From Desulfuromonadales bacterium (GTDB taxonomy: Bacteria > Desulfobacterota > Desulfuromonadia > Desulfuromonadales > DASPGW01): a stretch of DNA of 40,247 nucleotides. The stretch is taken from the NCBI GenBank assembly GCA_035620395.1, contig DASPGW010000130.1, positions 1 to 40,247 on the forward strand, read 5' to 3'. Positions 1-7,990 of the stretch are shown here, in pieces. The notes beneath the pieces are model-generated. The model saw nothing but the letters and a program-made list of their open reading frames with translations. It was not told the origin of the DNA and ran no database searches. The position numbers and the translations under genes are program-made. The first letter of the stretch is position 1, and every line of letters starts with the position of its first letter.

Positions 1-1077
1 ACCCTGCGCCATCTGCTCGCCCGGCTCAATATCTGCTCCAAGGAGAGCGTGGTCCGCCGCTACGACCACGAGGTCCAGGCCGGAACCATTGTCAAGCCCC
101 TGGTCGGAGCAGTCAACGACGGGCCGGCGGATGCCGCCGTGATTCGCCCCCTGTATGACTCCTTCGAAGGGGCAGTGGTCGCGCACGGTATCTGCCCGCG
201 GTTCAGCGACATCGACACCTTTCACATGACCGCCAACGCCATCGATGAGGCGCTGCGCAATTTTGTCGCAGTTGGCGGGAACATCGAGCATGTGGCGGGT
301 CTCGACAATTTCTGCTGGTGCGATCCGGTCAAGAGCGACAAGACCCCCGATGGCGAATACAAGGCGGCCCAGTTGGTGCGGGCCAACCAGGCCCTCTACG
401 AGTACTGCGTCGCCTTCGGCGTGCCGCTCATCTCGGGCAAGGACTCGATGAAGAACGACTACCAGATCGGCAACACCAAGATTTCGATTCCGCCGACCCT
501 CCTCTTTTCGGTTCTCGGCAAGATCGACGATGTACGCCGGGCGGTAACCATGGATGTCAAGCGGCCCGGCGATCTCGTCTACCTCCTCGGTGTCACCCGC
601 GAGGAACTGGGCGGTTCCGAGTACTACGCGCTGCTGGGGCATCTCGGCAAGAACGTGCCGCGGGTCGATGCAGCATCGGCGCTTGCCCGCTATCGAGCGC
701 TCAACCGGGCACAGGCCGAGGGGGTGATCACCTCCTGCCACGACCTCTCCGACGGCGGCCTCGGTGTCGCCCTGGCGGAGATGGCCTTCGCCGGGGGCTT
801 AGGCATCCACGCCGACCTGCGCCGAGTAACGACCGATGGCCCGCTGCGGGAGGATCACCTCCTCTTTTCCGAGACGGCCAGCCGCCTGCTGGTCACCGTC
901 CGTCAAGAGCACCAAGAGCGTTTCGAAGCGATCTTCGCAGGCCTCGACCATTGCCGGATCGGCGAGGTCTGCGACGATACCGAGCTGCGCCTTACCGGTC
1001 TGGCCGGCGAGATTCTCGTCCGGACCTCCATTCACGAACTCAAGGAGGCGTGGCAGTCGCCTCTCCGGGAGCTGTAA
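1..1077 (+). CDS. purL: Phosphoribosylformylglycinamidine synthase, PurL subunit (3' part)
   Basis: This is the C-terminal part (about 358 residues) of PurL; the reading frame is open from base 1, so the 5' end lies outside the window. PurL converts FGAR, ATP and glutamine-derived ammonia to FGAM in de novo purine synthesis. Visible features are the SGKDSMKND segment and the later CHDLSDGGLGVALAEMAF segment, both typical of the AIRS/PurM-like ATP-binding folds of PurL. It ends with a TAA four bases before the purQ start, so the two are almost certainly translated from one mRNA. Glutaminase activity is on the separate PurQ, so this is not the E. coli-type single polypeptide. Whether a PurS-like domain is fused upstream cannot be seen here. 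Identification is firm. Confidence 0.95.
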   Translation, partial: TLRHLLARLNICSKESVVRRYDHEVQAGTIVKPLVGAVNDGPADAAVIRPLYDSFEGAVVAHGICPRFSDIDTFHMTANAIDEALRNFVAVGGNIEHVAGLDNFCWCDPVKSDKTPDGEYKAAQLVRANQALYEYCVAFGVPLISGKDSMKNDYQIGNTKISIPPTLLFSVLGKIDDVRRAVTMDVKRPGDLVYLLGVTREELGGSEYYALLGHLGKNVPRVDAASALARYRALNRAQAEGVITSCHDLSDGGLGVALAEMAFAGGLGIHADLRRVTTDGPLREDHLLFSETASRLLVTVRQEHQERFEAIFAGLDHCRIGEVCDDTELRLTGLAGEILVRTSIHELKEAWQSPLREL

Positions 1078-1081
1078 AATC

Positions 1082-1909
1082 ATGGCCAAGATAGTCAAAG
1101 CCATCGTCATCGCCGGCAACGGGACCAACTGTGAACGGGAAGTGGCCAACGCCTGCCGGCTGGGCGGCGCCGACGTCGCCGACATCGTCCACATTGCCGA
1201 GCTGCTGGCCGGCCGCGTCCAACTGGACAGTTATCATTTTCTCAATTTGGCAGGCGGTTTCCTCGACGGCGACGATCTCGGCAGCGCCAAGGCCGGCGCC
1301 AACCGCCTTCTGCACGCGCCGGTGCGCGGACGCGGCGAACACCTGATCGACCAGGTACGGCGGTTCATCGCCGAAGGCAAACTGGTGATGGGGGTCTGCA
1401 ACGGTTTTCAGTTGATGGTCAAGATGGGGATGCTGCCAGCCTTGGGCGGCGATTACCGGCAGCAGAGCACGACCCTGACCTTCAACGACGGCGGCCGCTT
1501 CGAGGACCGCTGGGTCTATCTCAAGGCCGATCCCGCCTCGCCCTGCGTCTTCACCCGCGGCCTGAAAGGGCTCTATCTTCCCATCCGGCACGGCGAGGGG
1601 AAATTCGTCGCGGAAGCGGCGGCGGTTCTCGAGACCATCGAGGCGCGGCACCTGGCGGTTCTCAAATATTCCGACCCCGTTTTGCATGCCTCCACCATGG
1701 AGTACCCGTTCAACCCCAACGGCTCCCAGGCGGCCATTGCCGGCCTGTGCGACGAAACAGGGCGCATTTTCGGTCTCATGCCGCATCCTGAAGCCTACGT
1801 TCACCGTACCCACCATCCGCGCTGGACCCGGGAAGAGAATCTGCCGGAAGAAGGGATGGGGCTGTGGCTCTACCGGAATGCCGTCGATTTTATTCGGCGT
1901 GAATTGTAG
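1082..1909 (+). CDS. purQ: Phosphoribosylformylglycinamidine synthase, glutaminase subunit PurQ
   Basis: A 275-residue class I glutamine amidotransferase that releases ammonia from glutamine for PurL. The ATG at 1082 is chosen because the protein then begins MAKIVKAIVIAGNGTNCERE, the normal start of the family; the same frame is open further upstream but only inside purL. The nucleophile is Cys106 in GVCNGFQ. The His/Glu pair of the catalytic triad is in the C-terminal MPHPEAYVHRTHHP segment. The protein is somewhat longer than the Bacillus type (about 225 residues). The stop codon TAG lies within a short palindromic repeat (1906-1929). It follows purL by four bases and precedes purF by 190. 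Confidence 0.95.
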   Translation: MAKIVKAIVIAGNGTNCEREVANACRLGGADVADIVHIAELLAGRVQLDSYHFLNLAGGFLDGDDLGSAKAGANRLLHAPVRGRGEHLIDQVRRFIAEGKLVMGVCNGFQLMVKMGMLPALGGDYRQQSTTLTFNDGGRFEDRWVYLKADPASPCVFTRGLKGLYLPIRHGEGKFVAEAAAVLETIEARHLAVLKYSDPVLHASTMEYPFNPNGSQAAIAGLCDETGRIFGLMPHPEAYVHRTHHPRWTREENLPEEGMGLWLYRNAVDFIRREL

Positions 1910-1929
1910 GGCGGGTCTGCGCCCCGCCC
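1906..1929. repeat. GTAGGGCGGG...CCCGCCC palindromic repeat overlapping purQ stop
   Basis: A short inverted repeat beginning GTAGGGCGGG, whose third to fifth letters overlap the purQ stop codon. Its opening resembles those of the palindromes at 3526-3583 and 20699-20724, suggesting one dispersed REP-like family. It could also act as a weak transcriptional barrier or mRNA-stabilising hairpin at the end of purQ. Confidence 0.5.
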
Positions 1930-2005
1930 GGAGCGGACAGGTCCGAGACCTGCCCCAACACCCCCCGCTGGCATCCCCGGGGGGTATCTTTTTGACGGTG
2001 GTCTG

Positions 2006-2043
2006 TGCTATATTGCCACTGGTCCGGAACGGACGGTCCGTTC
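2006..2043 (+). promoter_or_regulatory. Putative extended -10 and palindromic operator upstream of purF
   Basis: TGCTATATT (2006-2014) looks like an extended -10 element. Immediately downstream is a perfect inverted repeat, GAACGGAC-G-GTCCGTTC (2027-2043), placed about where transcription would start. A palindrome at that position is typical of a repressor operator. No -35 at the right distance is evident, so the promoter part is weak; the palindrome itself is directly visible. Confidence 0.4.
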
Positions 2044-2099
2044 GCAAGTGTCTGATTCATCGGGTAAAAATTCCTTAACGCAGAGGATCACTCGATTTC

Positions 2100-3506
2100 A
2101 TGTTCGACAAACTCCATGAAGAATGCGGGGTCTTCGGGATATACGGTCATCCCGAGGCAGCCAACCTGACCTACCTGGGGCTCTATGCCCTGCAACACCG
2201 CGGCCAGGAGAGCTGCGGCATCGTCGCCTCCGACGGCGAACGCCTGCGGGCCCACAAGGGGATGGGGCTGGTTGCCGACGTATTCAAGCACGATTCGGTC
2301 TTCGAGAAACTGCCGGGACGCAGCGCCATCGGGCATGTCCGCTATTCCACCGCCGGCGGCAACGACTTCAAGAACTGCCAGCCGATCATGGTCGACTACG
2401 TGCGCGGGTCGATCGCCATCGCCCATAACGGCAACCTGGTCAACGCCCAGGAGCTTCGCAACGACCTGGAGCATCGCGGTTCGATCTTCTCCACCACCGC
2501 CGATACCGAGGTCATAATTCATCTGCTGGCCCGCGCTCCGAGCGACTCCCTCCCGGATCGCGTGACCGAGGCCCTGCAGGCGATCAAGGGCGCCTACAGC
2601 CTGGTCTTTCTCACCGAAACCCGGCTGGTGGCGGTACGCGACCCCAACGGCTTTCGCCCCCTGGCTCTCGGCAAACTCGACGGCGCCTATGTGGTCGCTT
2701 CGGAAACCTGCGCCTTCGATCTCATCGAGGCCGAGTTCATCCGCGAGATCGAACCCGGCGAGATGATCCTCATCGACAAGAACGGCATCAAATCGTTTCA
2801 CCCCTTCGGCAAGGTGAACCCTTCTCCCTGCATCTTCGAATACATCTACTTCGCCCGCCCCGACAGCACCGTCTACGGTCGCGAGGTCTACGGCGTGCGC
2901 AAGGAATTCGGCCGGCAGTTGGCCCGGGAGCATGCGGTGGAAGCCGACGTGGTCATTCCCATCCCCGACTCCGGGGTGCCGTCCGCTGTCGGCTATGCCG
3001 AAGAGTCCGGAATCCCCTTCCAGCTAGGTCTGATCCGCAACCACTATGTCGGCCGGACTTTCATCGAGCCGCAGCAGTCGATTCGCCACTTCGGGGTCAA
3101 ACTAAAGCTCAATCCGGTGCGCGAAGAGATCGAAGGGAAGCGGGTGGTCGTCATCGACGACTCGATTGTCCGCGGCACGACCGCCCGCAAGATCATCAAG
3201 ATGATCCGCAACGCCGGCGCCCGGGAGATTCACGTGCGCATCTCCAGTCCGCCCACTAGCTTCCCCTGCTATTACGGCATCGATACCCCGACCCGCAAGG
3301 AGCTGATCTCTTCCTCGCATACCATCGAAGAGATCAACCGCTACATCACGTCCGACAGTCTGGGCTACCTTTCCCGCGAGGGGATGCTGCATGCGGCCGG
3401 AGTTGCCGAAGGGAGCGCCAGACATTTCTGCGACGCCTGTTTCAGCGGTTACTACCCGGTGAAGTTTCCACGACTGAAGGACGACAGCCAGTTGGGACTT
3501 TTTTAA
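2100..3506 (+). CDS. purF: Amidophosphoribosyltransferase (glutamine PRPP amidotransferase)
   Basis: This 468-residue enzyme makes 5-phosphoribosylamine from PRPP and glutamine, the first committed step of purine synthesis. The sequence MFDKLHEEC shows a short propeptide before Cys9, which should become the N-terminal nucleophile of the class II glutaminase domain. The C-terminal phosphoribosyltransferase domain carries the PRPP loop [13 protein letters not shown] (about residues 349-361). Cysteines equivalent to the four 4Fe-4S ligands of the Bacillus enzyme are present ([23 protein letters not shown]), so an oxygen-sensitive Fe-S form is likely. The gene is separated from purQ by 190 bases with a possible promoter/operator, so it may also have its own control. 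Confidence 0.97.
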   Translation: MFDKLHEECGVFGIYGHPEAANLTYLGLYALQHRGQESCGIVASDGERLRAHKGMGLVADVFKHDSVFEKLPGRSAIGHVRYSTAGGNDFKNCQPIMVDYVRGSIAIAHNGNLVNAQELRNDLEHRGSIFSTTADTEVIIHLLARAPSDSLPDRVTEALQAIKGAYSLVFLTETRLVAVRDPNGFRPLALGKLDGAYVVASETCAFDLIEAEFIREIEPGEMILIDKNGIKSFHPFGKVNPSPCIFEYIYFARPDSTVYGREVYGVRKEFGRQLAREHAVEADVVIPIPDSGVPSAVGYAEESGIPFQLGLIRNHYVGRTFIEPQQSIRHFGVKLKLNPVREEIEGKRVVVIDDSIVRGTTARKIIKMIRNAGAREIHVRISSPPTSFPCYYGIDTPTRKELISSSHTIEEINRYITSDSLGYLSREGMLHAAGVAEGSARHFCDACFSGYYPVKFPRLKDDSQLGLF

Positions 3507-3525
3507 CCTGGTTGATGCATGGATC

Positions 3526-3583
3526 GTAGGGGCGCCCCTTGCGGGTGCCCTTGATTCTGGGCAGGCGCAAGGCCTGCCCCTAC
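3526..3583. repeat. REP-like palindromic repeat between purF and pyrE
   Basis: A 58-base imperfect palindrome that starts GTAGGGGC and ends GCCCCTAC, with internal arms GGGCAGGC/GCCTGCCC. It fills most of the 99-base purF-pyrE gap. Related GTAGGGGC/GTAGGGCG palindromes occur at 1906-1929 and 20699-20724. Its form suggests a dispersed REP/BIME-type element; a role in mRNA stability or attenuation between purF and pyrE is possible. Confidence 0.6.
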
Positions 3584-3605
3584 AATATGTAATGGGAGGA
3601 TTTTT

Positions 3606-4166
3606 ATGACTGTACAGGAGAGAGATGAACTGATGCGAATCGTCCGCGAACTGTCGTACGAGGAGCGCGAGGTGACCCTGGCATCGGGGCGAAAGAGCAA
3701 CTTTTACTTCGATGGCAAGCAAACCTGCCTGCATGCCAGGGGTGGCCTGCTGGTCGGCAAGGCGTTCTGGCAAGAGGTGAAGCAGTTCGCCGGGTCAGTC
3801 CACGGCGTCGGTGGTCTGACGCTGGGCGCCGATCCCATCGCCACTGCCACCTCCATTGCCGCGGCGCTGGAAGGGCAGGGCGTGCATGCCTTCATCATCC
3901 GCAAGGAACCGAAGGGACACGGCACCGGTCAGTGGCTGGAGGGACGCAAGAACCTTCCCCCCGGCTCGCGGGTGGTGATCGTCGAGGATGTCACCACCAC
4001 CGGCGGCTCGTCGATGAAGGCGGTCGAGCGTGCCCGCGAGGAAGGTCTCGAAGTTGTCGGGATCGTCACCCTGGTCGATCGGGAAGAGGGTGCCCGGGAG
4101 GCTATCGAGGCTGTCGGCCTCCCCCTGCGGGCCGTTTTTACCCGAACCCAGGTGGTGGGAAAATAG
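3606..4166 (+). CDS. pyrE: Orotate phosphoribosyltransferase
   Basis: A 186-residue enzyme that joins orotate and PRPP to form orotidine 5'-phosphate in pyrimidine synthesis. The PRPP-binding motif VVIVEDVTTTGGSS (about residues 121-134) and the N-terminal SGRKSNFYFDGK substrate segment identify the family. A GGGAGGA ribosome binding site precedes the ATG at 3606. It is the last gene of the + strand nucleotide cluster, 99 bases after purF, and a bidirectional terminator follows 22 bases after its stop. The length is slightly short but complete for the family. Confidence 0.95.
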   Translation: MTVQERDELMRIVRELSYEEREVTLASGRKSNFYFDGKQTCLHARGGLLVGKAFWQEVKQFAGSVHGVGGLTLGADPIATATSIAAALEGQGVHAFIIRKEPKGHGTGQWLEGRKNLPPGSRVVIVEDVTTTGGSSMKAVERAREEGLEVVGIVTLVDREEGAREAIEAVGLPLRAVFTRTQVVGK

Positions 4167-4188
4167 GGTTAACGCAGGAATATGAAGC

Positions 4189-4218
4189 AAAAAAGGGCGC
4201 CGTCAGGTGCCCTTTTTT
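4189..4218. terminator. Bidirectional intrinsic terminator between pyrE and the nadB operon
   Basis: The arms AAAAAAGGGC and GCCCTTTTTT pair around a short loop. T-runs occur on both strands, so the hairpin can end pyrE transcription on + and the nadB-chorismate mutase operon on -. It lies 22 bases after the pyrE stop and 20 bases from the stop of the 69-residue gene. Confidence 0.85.
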
Positions 4219-4237
4219 GTTCTTCAGGAGTGAACAG

Positions 4238-4447
4238 TTATTTCTCCTCCGGTATCTTGAACACCTCCAGCACGCCCGGCAGGGTGCGCAATTCGTCGCG
4301 ATTGACGGCGGCGGTGTCGCCGATGACGCCGATAATGACCCGGTTGGCGCCGGTCGACTGGTGAAAATCGTAATCGCGGTCGATCAGGTACTGCTTGACC
4401 CCCTGCAGCTGCGTATCGGTGGCACTCTTCTTCATCACTACGAGCAT
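4238..4447 (-). CDS. Stand-alone DAHP synthase N-terminal-type (ferredoxin-like) domain protein
   Basis: A 69-residue protein that matches only the N-terminal regulatory ferredoxin-like domain of the AroF/AroG-beta type DAHP synthases, with the hallmark segments MLVVMKKSATDTQLQGV, RVIIGVIGDT and LPGVLEVFKI. The catalytic TIM barrel is absent: the ORF stops cleanly and a terminator follows. It starts five bases after the chorismate mutase stop, so the two are probably cotranslated. In intact DAHP synthases this domain mediates feedback control by tyrosine or by a chorismate mutase partner; a trans-acting regulatory role is therefore an attractive inference but is not shown. It could also be a remnant, though the tidy operon position argues for function. 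Confidence 0.8.
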   Translation of the reverse strand: MLVVMKKSATDTQLQGVKQYLIDRDYDFHQSTGANRVIIGVIGDTAAVNRDELRTLPGVLEVFKIPEEK

Positions 4448-4452
4448 CGTCG

Positions 4453-4725
4453 TTATTCCCCTTTTGTCCGAATTCTCTCCAGTCTCCTGCTTTCGTCGAT
4501 CACGCGCTCAAACAGGCGGACAATGGCGTTGTCCTCCAGTGGGCCTGGGTTGGCGGCCTGCATCCGGTCGAAGATCCTCCTTTCCCGATCGGGGTCGTAG
4601 ACGGGAAGGCCCTTCTGTTTCTTGATTTCGCCAATTTGCAGGGCCAGGGCGGCGCGCTCGTTGAAGATTCGCAGCAGCTCGCTGTCGAGCCGGTCGATTT
4701 CCTTGCGGATATGATCGATATCCAA
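4453..4725 (-). CDS. Chorismate mutase, AroQ class, stand-alone
   Basis: A 90-residue all-helical AroQ-type chorismate mutase that converts chorismate to prephenate for phenylalanine and tyrosine synthesis. Residues at the expected active-site positions are visible: Arg7, Arg24, Lys35, Arg47 and Glu48, within IRKEIDRLDSELLRIFNER and DPDRERRIF. The domain is not fused to prephenate dehydratase or DAHP synthase, as it is in many relatives. It starts 23 bases after the nadB stop and ends five bases before the orphan DAHP-synthase regulatory domain. Confidence 0.9.
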   Translation of the reverse strand: MDIDHIRKEIDRLDSELLRIFNERAALALQIGEIKKQKGLPVYDPDRERRIFDRMQAANPGPLEDNAIVRLFERVIDESRRLERIRTKGE

Positions 4726-4748
4726 AGTTCGCTCCCTGTTTTCGTCTG

Positions 4749-6347
4749 TTAGAATTCCTTGCGAATCAAGGTGTCCCGCTTCCAGTGCACATCATCGGTC
4801 TGCGGAAAGTCGATGTTGTAATGCAGGCCCCGGCTCTCCTGCCGCTCGAGGGCACAGCGGACGATGAGTTCGGCGACGGTGGCGATATTGCGCAGCTCGA
4901 TCATATCGGAGGTGATGTAGAAATCCCAGTAGTAATCGGTGATCTCCTCCTGGATCATCTGGATGCGGCGCAGTGCCCGCACCAGGCGCTTGTTCGAACG
5001 GACGATGCCGACGTAATTCCACATGCAGAGACGGATCTCGTGCCAGTTGTGGGCGACCACCACCTCTTCGTCGCTGTTGGTGGCGCTGCCGCTGTCCCAG
5101 GGCTGGATCGGCGGGAAGGCGGCAGGCGGCTCGGTGAGCCGCAGCAGGGAACATTGCGCTGCGCGGTCAGCGAAAACGACCCCTTCGAGCAGGCTGTTGC
5201 TGGCCAGGCGATTGGCGCCATGCAGCCCGGTGCAGGAAGTTTCGCCGATGGCGAAAAGGTTGCGGATATCCGACTCACCGCTGGCGTCGACCTGGACGCC
5301 GCCGCACAGGTAGTGGGCAGCGGGCACGACCGGAATCGGCTCCCGGGTCATGTCGATGCCGAAGGAGAGACAGGTTTCGTAGATATTGGGAAAGCGCTCC
5401 CGGATGTAATCGGCCCCGCGGTGGGTGATGTCGAGAAAGACGCAGTCGTCGCCGTGGACCTTCATCTCGTTGTCGATGGCGCGGGCGACTATGTCCCGCG
5501 GCGCGAGATCTTTGAGCTCGTGATATTGCTCCATGAAGGCGGTTCCGTCCCGTCGCCTGAGGACCGCCCCTTCGCCGCGCACCGCCTCGGAAATGAGAAA
5601 CGATTTGGCCAGGGGATGAAACAGGGTGGTCGGATGGAACTGCATGAATTCCATGTTGGCGATGGTCGCTCCGGCCCGGTAGGCCATGGCGACGCCGTCC
5701 CCGGTGGCAACGTCGGGATTGCAGGTATAGAGATAGACCTTGCCGGCGCCGCCGGTAGCCAGAACGGTGGTCCGGGCGCCGAAGGCAATGACCTCCCGGT
5801 TGCGGATGTCGAGAACGTAAGCGCCCAGGCAGCGATTGGGCTTCAGGCGGCGATGGGTGACCTTGGCCTCGGTAATGAGGTCGATAGAGATATGCTGCTC
5901 GTAGACGGTGATGTTGGGGTGATTGCGCACGGCTGCCACCAGCGCCCGTTCGATCTCCTGGCCGGTGAGGTCTTTGGCATGGAGTATGCGTCTCTCGCTG
6001 TGTCCCCCTTCGCGGGTGAGGTCGTAGGTGTCATCGGCATTCTTGGTGAACTGCACTCCCCAGTCGATGAGGTCGTGAATCGCCTGCGGACCGCTTTCCA
6101 CAACGAGCCGGACCACATCTTCATGAGAGAGGAAGGCACCGGCAACCATGGTGTCGCGAATGTGCGAGTCGAAGGAGTCCTCGGCGGATATGACCGAGGC
6201 GATGCCGCCCTGAGCCAGGTTGGTGGCGGTTTCCGAAATTTCCCGCTTGGTTACAATGGAGACGGTGCCGTGGTTGGCGACCTTGAGGGCGTAGGAAAGG
6301 CCGGCAATGCCACTGCCGATGACCAAAAAATCCGATGTAATTTTCAT
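4749..6347 (-). CDS. nadB: L-aspartate oxidase
   Basis: A 532-residue flavoenzyme that oxidises L-aspartate to iminoaspartate, the first step of NAD synthesis, using oxygen or, in anaerobes, fumarate as acceptor. The N-terminal VIGSGIAGLSYAL is the FAD dinucleotide motif. Other succinate dehydrogenase/NadB family segments are NLAQGGIASV, GGHSERRILHA, PRDIVARAID, and HYLCGGVQVDASGESDIRNLFAIGE. The length is normal. It is the first gene of a - strand operon with chorismate mutase and the 69-residue gene. A TTGACA/GATAAT promoter lies about 90 bases upstream of its ATG. Confidence 0.96.
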   Translation of the reverse strand: MKITSDFLVIGSGIAGLSYALKVANHGTVSIVTKREISETATNLAQGGIASVISAEDSFDSHIRDTMVAGAFLSHEDVVRLVVESGPQAIHDLIDWGVQFTKNADDTYDLTREGGHSERRILHAKDLTGQEIERALVAAVRNHPNITVYEQHISIDLITEAKVTHRRLKPNRCLGAYVLDIRNREVIAFGARTTVLATGGAGKVYLYTCNPDVATGDGVAMAYRAGATIANMEFMQFHPTTLFHPLAKSFLISEAVRGEGAVLRRRDGTAFMEQYHELKDLAPRDIVARAIDNEMKVHGDDCVFLDITHRGADYIRERFPNIYETCLSFGIDMTREPIPVVPAAHYLCGGVQVDASGESDIRNLFAIGETSCTGLHGANRLASNSLLEGVVFADRAAQCSLLRLTEPPAAFPPIQPWDSGSATNSDEEVVVAHNWHEIRLCMWNYVGIVRSNKRLVRALRRIQMIQEEITDYYWDFYITSDMIELRNIATVAELIVRCALERQESRGLHYNIDFPQTDDVHWKRDTLIRKEF

Positions 6348-6437
6348 CTAGTAGCCTCGCAGGGCGCAATGTCCGGACTGGGTTTCGCCGGCGTAGAGGG
6401 AGATCCTCCCGCCGGTTTTCACCCCTCCGAGGGTCTC

Positions 6438-6466
6438 ATTATCGATTCGCTGACCCCGGTTGTCAA
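6438..6466 (-). promoter_or_regulatory. Sigma70-type promoter for nadB
   Basis: On the minus strand, a perfect -35 TTGACA (6461-6466) is separated by 17 bases from -10 GATAAT (6438-6443). Start of transcription is expected near 6431, giving a leader of about 85 bases to the nadB ATG at 6347. It is back to back with the lytic transglycosylase promoter. Confidence 0.75.
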
Positions 6467-6488
6467 GGTTTTTGCCTGGCTAAATGGG

Positions 6489-6517
6489 TTGAAATACAGT
6501 GGATTTTAAGCTATAGT
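6489..6517 (+). promoter_or_regulatory. Sigma70-type promoter for the lytic transglycosylase gene
   Basis: TTGAAA (6489-6494), a 17-base spacer and TATAGT (6512-6517). The expected start point is near 6524, followed by the GAGAGGA ribosome binding site and ATG at 6544. The divergent nadB promoter begins 23 bases to the left. Confidence 0.75.
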
Positions 6518-6543
6518 CCAAAATGTTTACGAGAGGATGAAGC

Positions 6544-7146
6544 ATGCCGAGCATCACCTTCCATGTCAGATCATCTCTTTTGGGGCTGATCCTGCTGCTC
6601 CTTCTCCCCCTCTCTGCTCAGGCGGACATCTATAAGTACGTCGACGCCAACGGCGTCGTTCATTTTACCAACACTCCCACCAGCAACCAGTACAAACTGT
6701 ATCTCAAAGAGCGTCGTTCTCCCGTATCCGGGACCGTTTCCTCGGGCACCATCGGCCCGATCATCAGCCGGCAGGCTGCTGCATTTCGCCTCGACGAAGC
6801 GCTGGTGCGGGCGGTGATCAAGGCGGAGAGCGGCTACAACCCCCGGGCCGTATCCAAAAAGGGTGCACTGGGGCTTATGCAGCTGATGCCTGATACGGCC
6901 AGGCTGCTGAAGGTTCGCGATCCGCTCGATGCGGAGGAGAATGTCCGGGGCGGCAGCCGCTATCTGCGGCTCATGCTCGATGAGTTCAATGGCAATCTCG
7001 ACCTTGCCCTGGCCGCCTATAACGCCGGTCCTAACGCGGTCCGTCGTCACGGCGGCATCCCGCCTTACGAAGAGACCCGCACCTACGTCAATCGCGTGAA
7101 GACATACATGCAGCACTACCGGCAGGGCAAGGACACCTGGCTATGA
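6544..7146 (+). CDS. Secreted lytic transglycosylase (DUF4124 + SLT domain)
   Basis: A 200-residue exported protein. A hydrophobic signal peptide (about residues 9-27, ending SAQA) is followed by a DUF4124-type segment (DIYKYVDANGVVHFTNTP, residues 28-45). The rest is an SLT goose-lysozyme-like domain. The catalytic glutamate is Glu95 in IKAESGYNP, followed by the GALGLMQLMPDTA and NLDLALAAYNAGPNAV motifs. It should cleave peptidoglycan between MurNAc and GlcNAc, forming 1,6-anhydro-MurNAc in the periplasm. The stop overlaps the pgsA start by four bases, so the two genes are translationally coupled. Confidence 0.92.
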   Translation: MPSITFHVRSSLLGLILLLLLPLSAQADIYKYVDANGVVHFTNTPTSNQYKLYLKERRSPVSGTVSSGTIGPIISRQAAAFRLDEALVRAVIKAESGYNPRAVSKKGALGLMQLMPDTARLLKVRDPLDAEENVRGGSRYLRLMLDEFNGNLDLALAAYNAGPNAVRRHGGIPPYEETRTYVNRVKTYMQHYRQGKDTWL

Positions 7147-7730
7147 ATTTTCGCACGGGGTTGCTCAACCTGCCGAACCTCCTGACCCTGGCGCGAATAG
7201 CCGCAATCCCGGCGGTAGTGATCCTCCTGCTTTACGACACTCGCACCACCAGCTTCATTGCCGCCGCCGTTTTCGGCGCTGCGGCCATCACCGACTGGCT
7301 GGACGGTTGGCTGGCACGCAAGTGGCAAGTCGTCACGGTGCTGGGCAAGTTTCTCGACCCGCTGGCCGACAAGCTCATCGTCATGGCGGCACTGATCATG
7401 CTCATTCCCCATGGACGAGTGCAGGCCTGGGCCGTTTTTCTCATTCTTGCCCGGGAAATGGTTGTTACCGGTCTGCGTTCCATCGCTTCGTCCGAAGGTG
7501 TAGTCATCTCTGCCAGCGACCTGGGCAAATACAAGACGATTTTCCAGATGACCGCCATCCCCGGACTGCTTCTGCACTATGATTATTACTGGTTGTTCGG
7601 CCTGCGCTGGGAACTTTTCCATGTCAACATGCACAACTTCGGTATTTTCTATTTTTACGTCGCCTTCTTCATGACCATGTGGTCGGGTGGCGATTATCTC
7701 TTTAAATTCTTTAAGGTTATTGCCAGATAA
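7143..7730 (+). CDS. pgsA: CDP-diacylglycerol-glycerol-3-phosphate 3-phosphatidyltransferase
   Basis: A 195-residue integral membrane enzyme that makes phosphatidylglycerol phosphate from CDP-diacylglycerol and glycerol-3-phosphate. The CDP-alcohol phosphotransferase signature is complete: DWLDGWLARKW followed by GKFLDPLADK (about residues 50-80). Several hydrophobic membrane segments follow. An ATGA overlap couples it to the preceding lytic transglycosylase, and it shares that gene's promoter. The C-terminus has a longer aromatic-rich tail than E. coli PgsA, which is unremarkable. Confidence 0.93.
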   Translation: MNFRTGLLNLPNLLTLARIAAIPAVVILLLYDTRTTSFIAAAVFGAAAITDWLDGWLARKWQVVTVLGKFLDPLADKLIVMAALIMLIPHGRVQAWAVFLILAREMVVTGLRSIASSEGVVISASDLGKYKTIFQMTAIPGLLLHYDYYWLFGLRWELFHVNMHNFGIFYFYVAFFMTMWSGGDYLFKFFKVIAR

Positions 7731-7768
7731 AGGTTTCCGCGGGCTGTCATTTTTTACCGAATTTTTTA

Positions 7769-7797
7769 TTGACTTGGGAAAAGCCTTTTGTTATACA
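7769..7797 (+). promoter_or_regulatory. Sigma70-type promoter for tRNA-Gly
   Basis: TTGACT (7769-7774), a 17-base spacer and TATACA (7792-7797), 33 bases before the mature tRNA. The expected start falls within a 7-bp GC-rich hairpin (7801-7820) that lies between promoter and tRNA. Confidence 0.8.
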
Positions 7798-7800
7798 TAA

Positions 7801-7820
7801 GCCCGCTCGCGACAGCGGGC
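7801..7820 (+). other. GC-rich hairpin in the tRNA-Gly leader
   Basis: GCCCGCT and AGCGGGC pair around a CGCGAC loop. It lies directly after the -10 of the tRNA-Gly promoter and 70 bases after the pgsA stop. It could be a processing signal in the tRNA precursor or a weak terminator for pgsA; no T-run follows, so the terminator reading is weak. Confidence 0.45.
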
Positions 7821-7830
7821 TCCAAAGTGA

Positions 7831-7905
<75 letters not shown>

Positions 7906-7916
7906 GAAAAGCACAG

Positions 7917-7947
7917 ACCCCAGGATCACCGGTCCTGGGGTTTTTTG
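7917..7947 (+). terminator. Intrinsic terminator after tRNA-Gly
   Basis: The arms ACCCCAGGA and TCCTGGGGT form a 9-bp stem around a 7-base loop and are followed by a run of T (7941-7946). Confidence 0.9.
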
Positions 7948-7990
7948 CTGTCTGCATCGCCCCGAATCAGGGGCAGGGAACCGCTCGAAA

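Noticed and set aside
1992-2014. TTGACG/TATATT as a purF promoter
   Set aside because: The spacer is only 11 bases, too short for a sigma70 promoter; only the extended -10 reading was kept.
4785-6509. A 574-residue + strand open frame across nadB
   Set aside because: It is antisense to nadB, has no family similarity, and the nadB frame explains every base. GC-rich DNA leaves such shadows.
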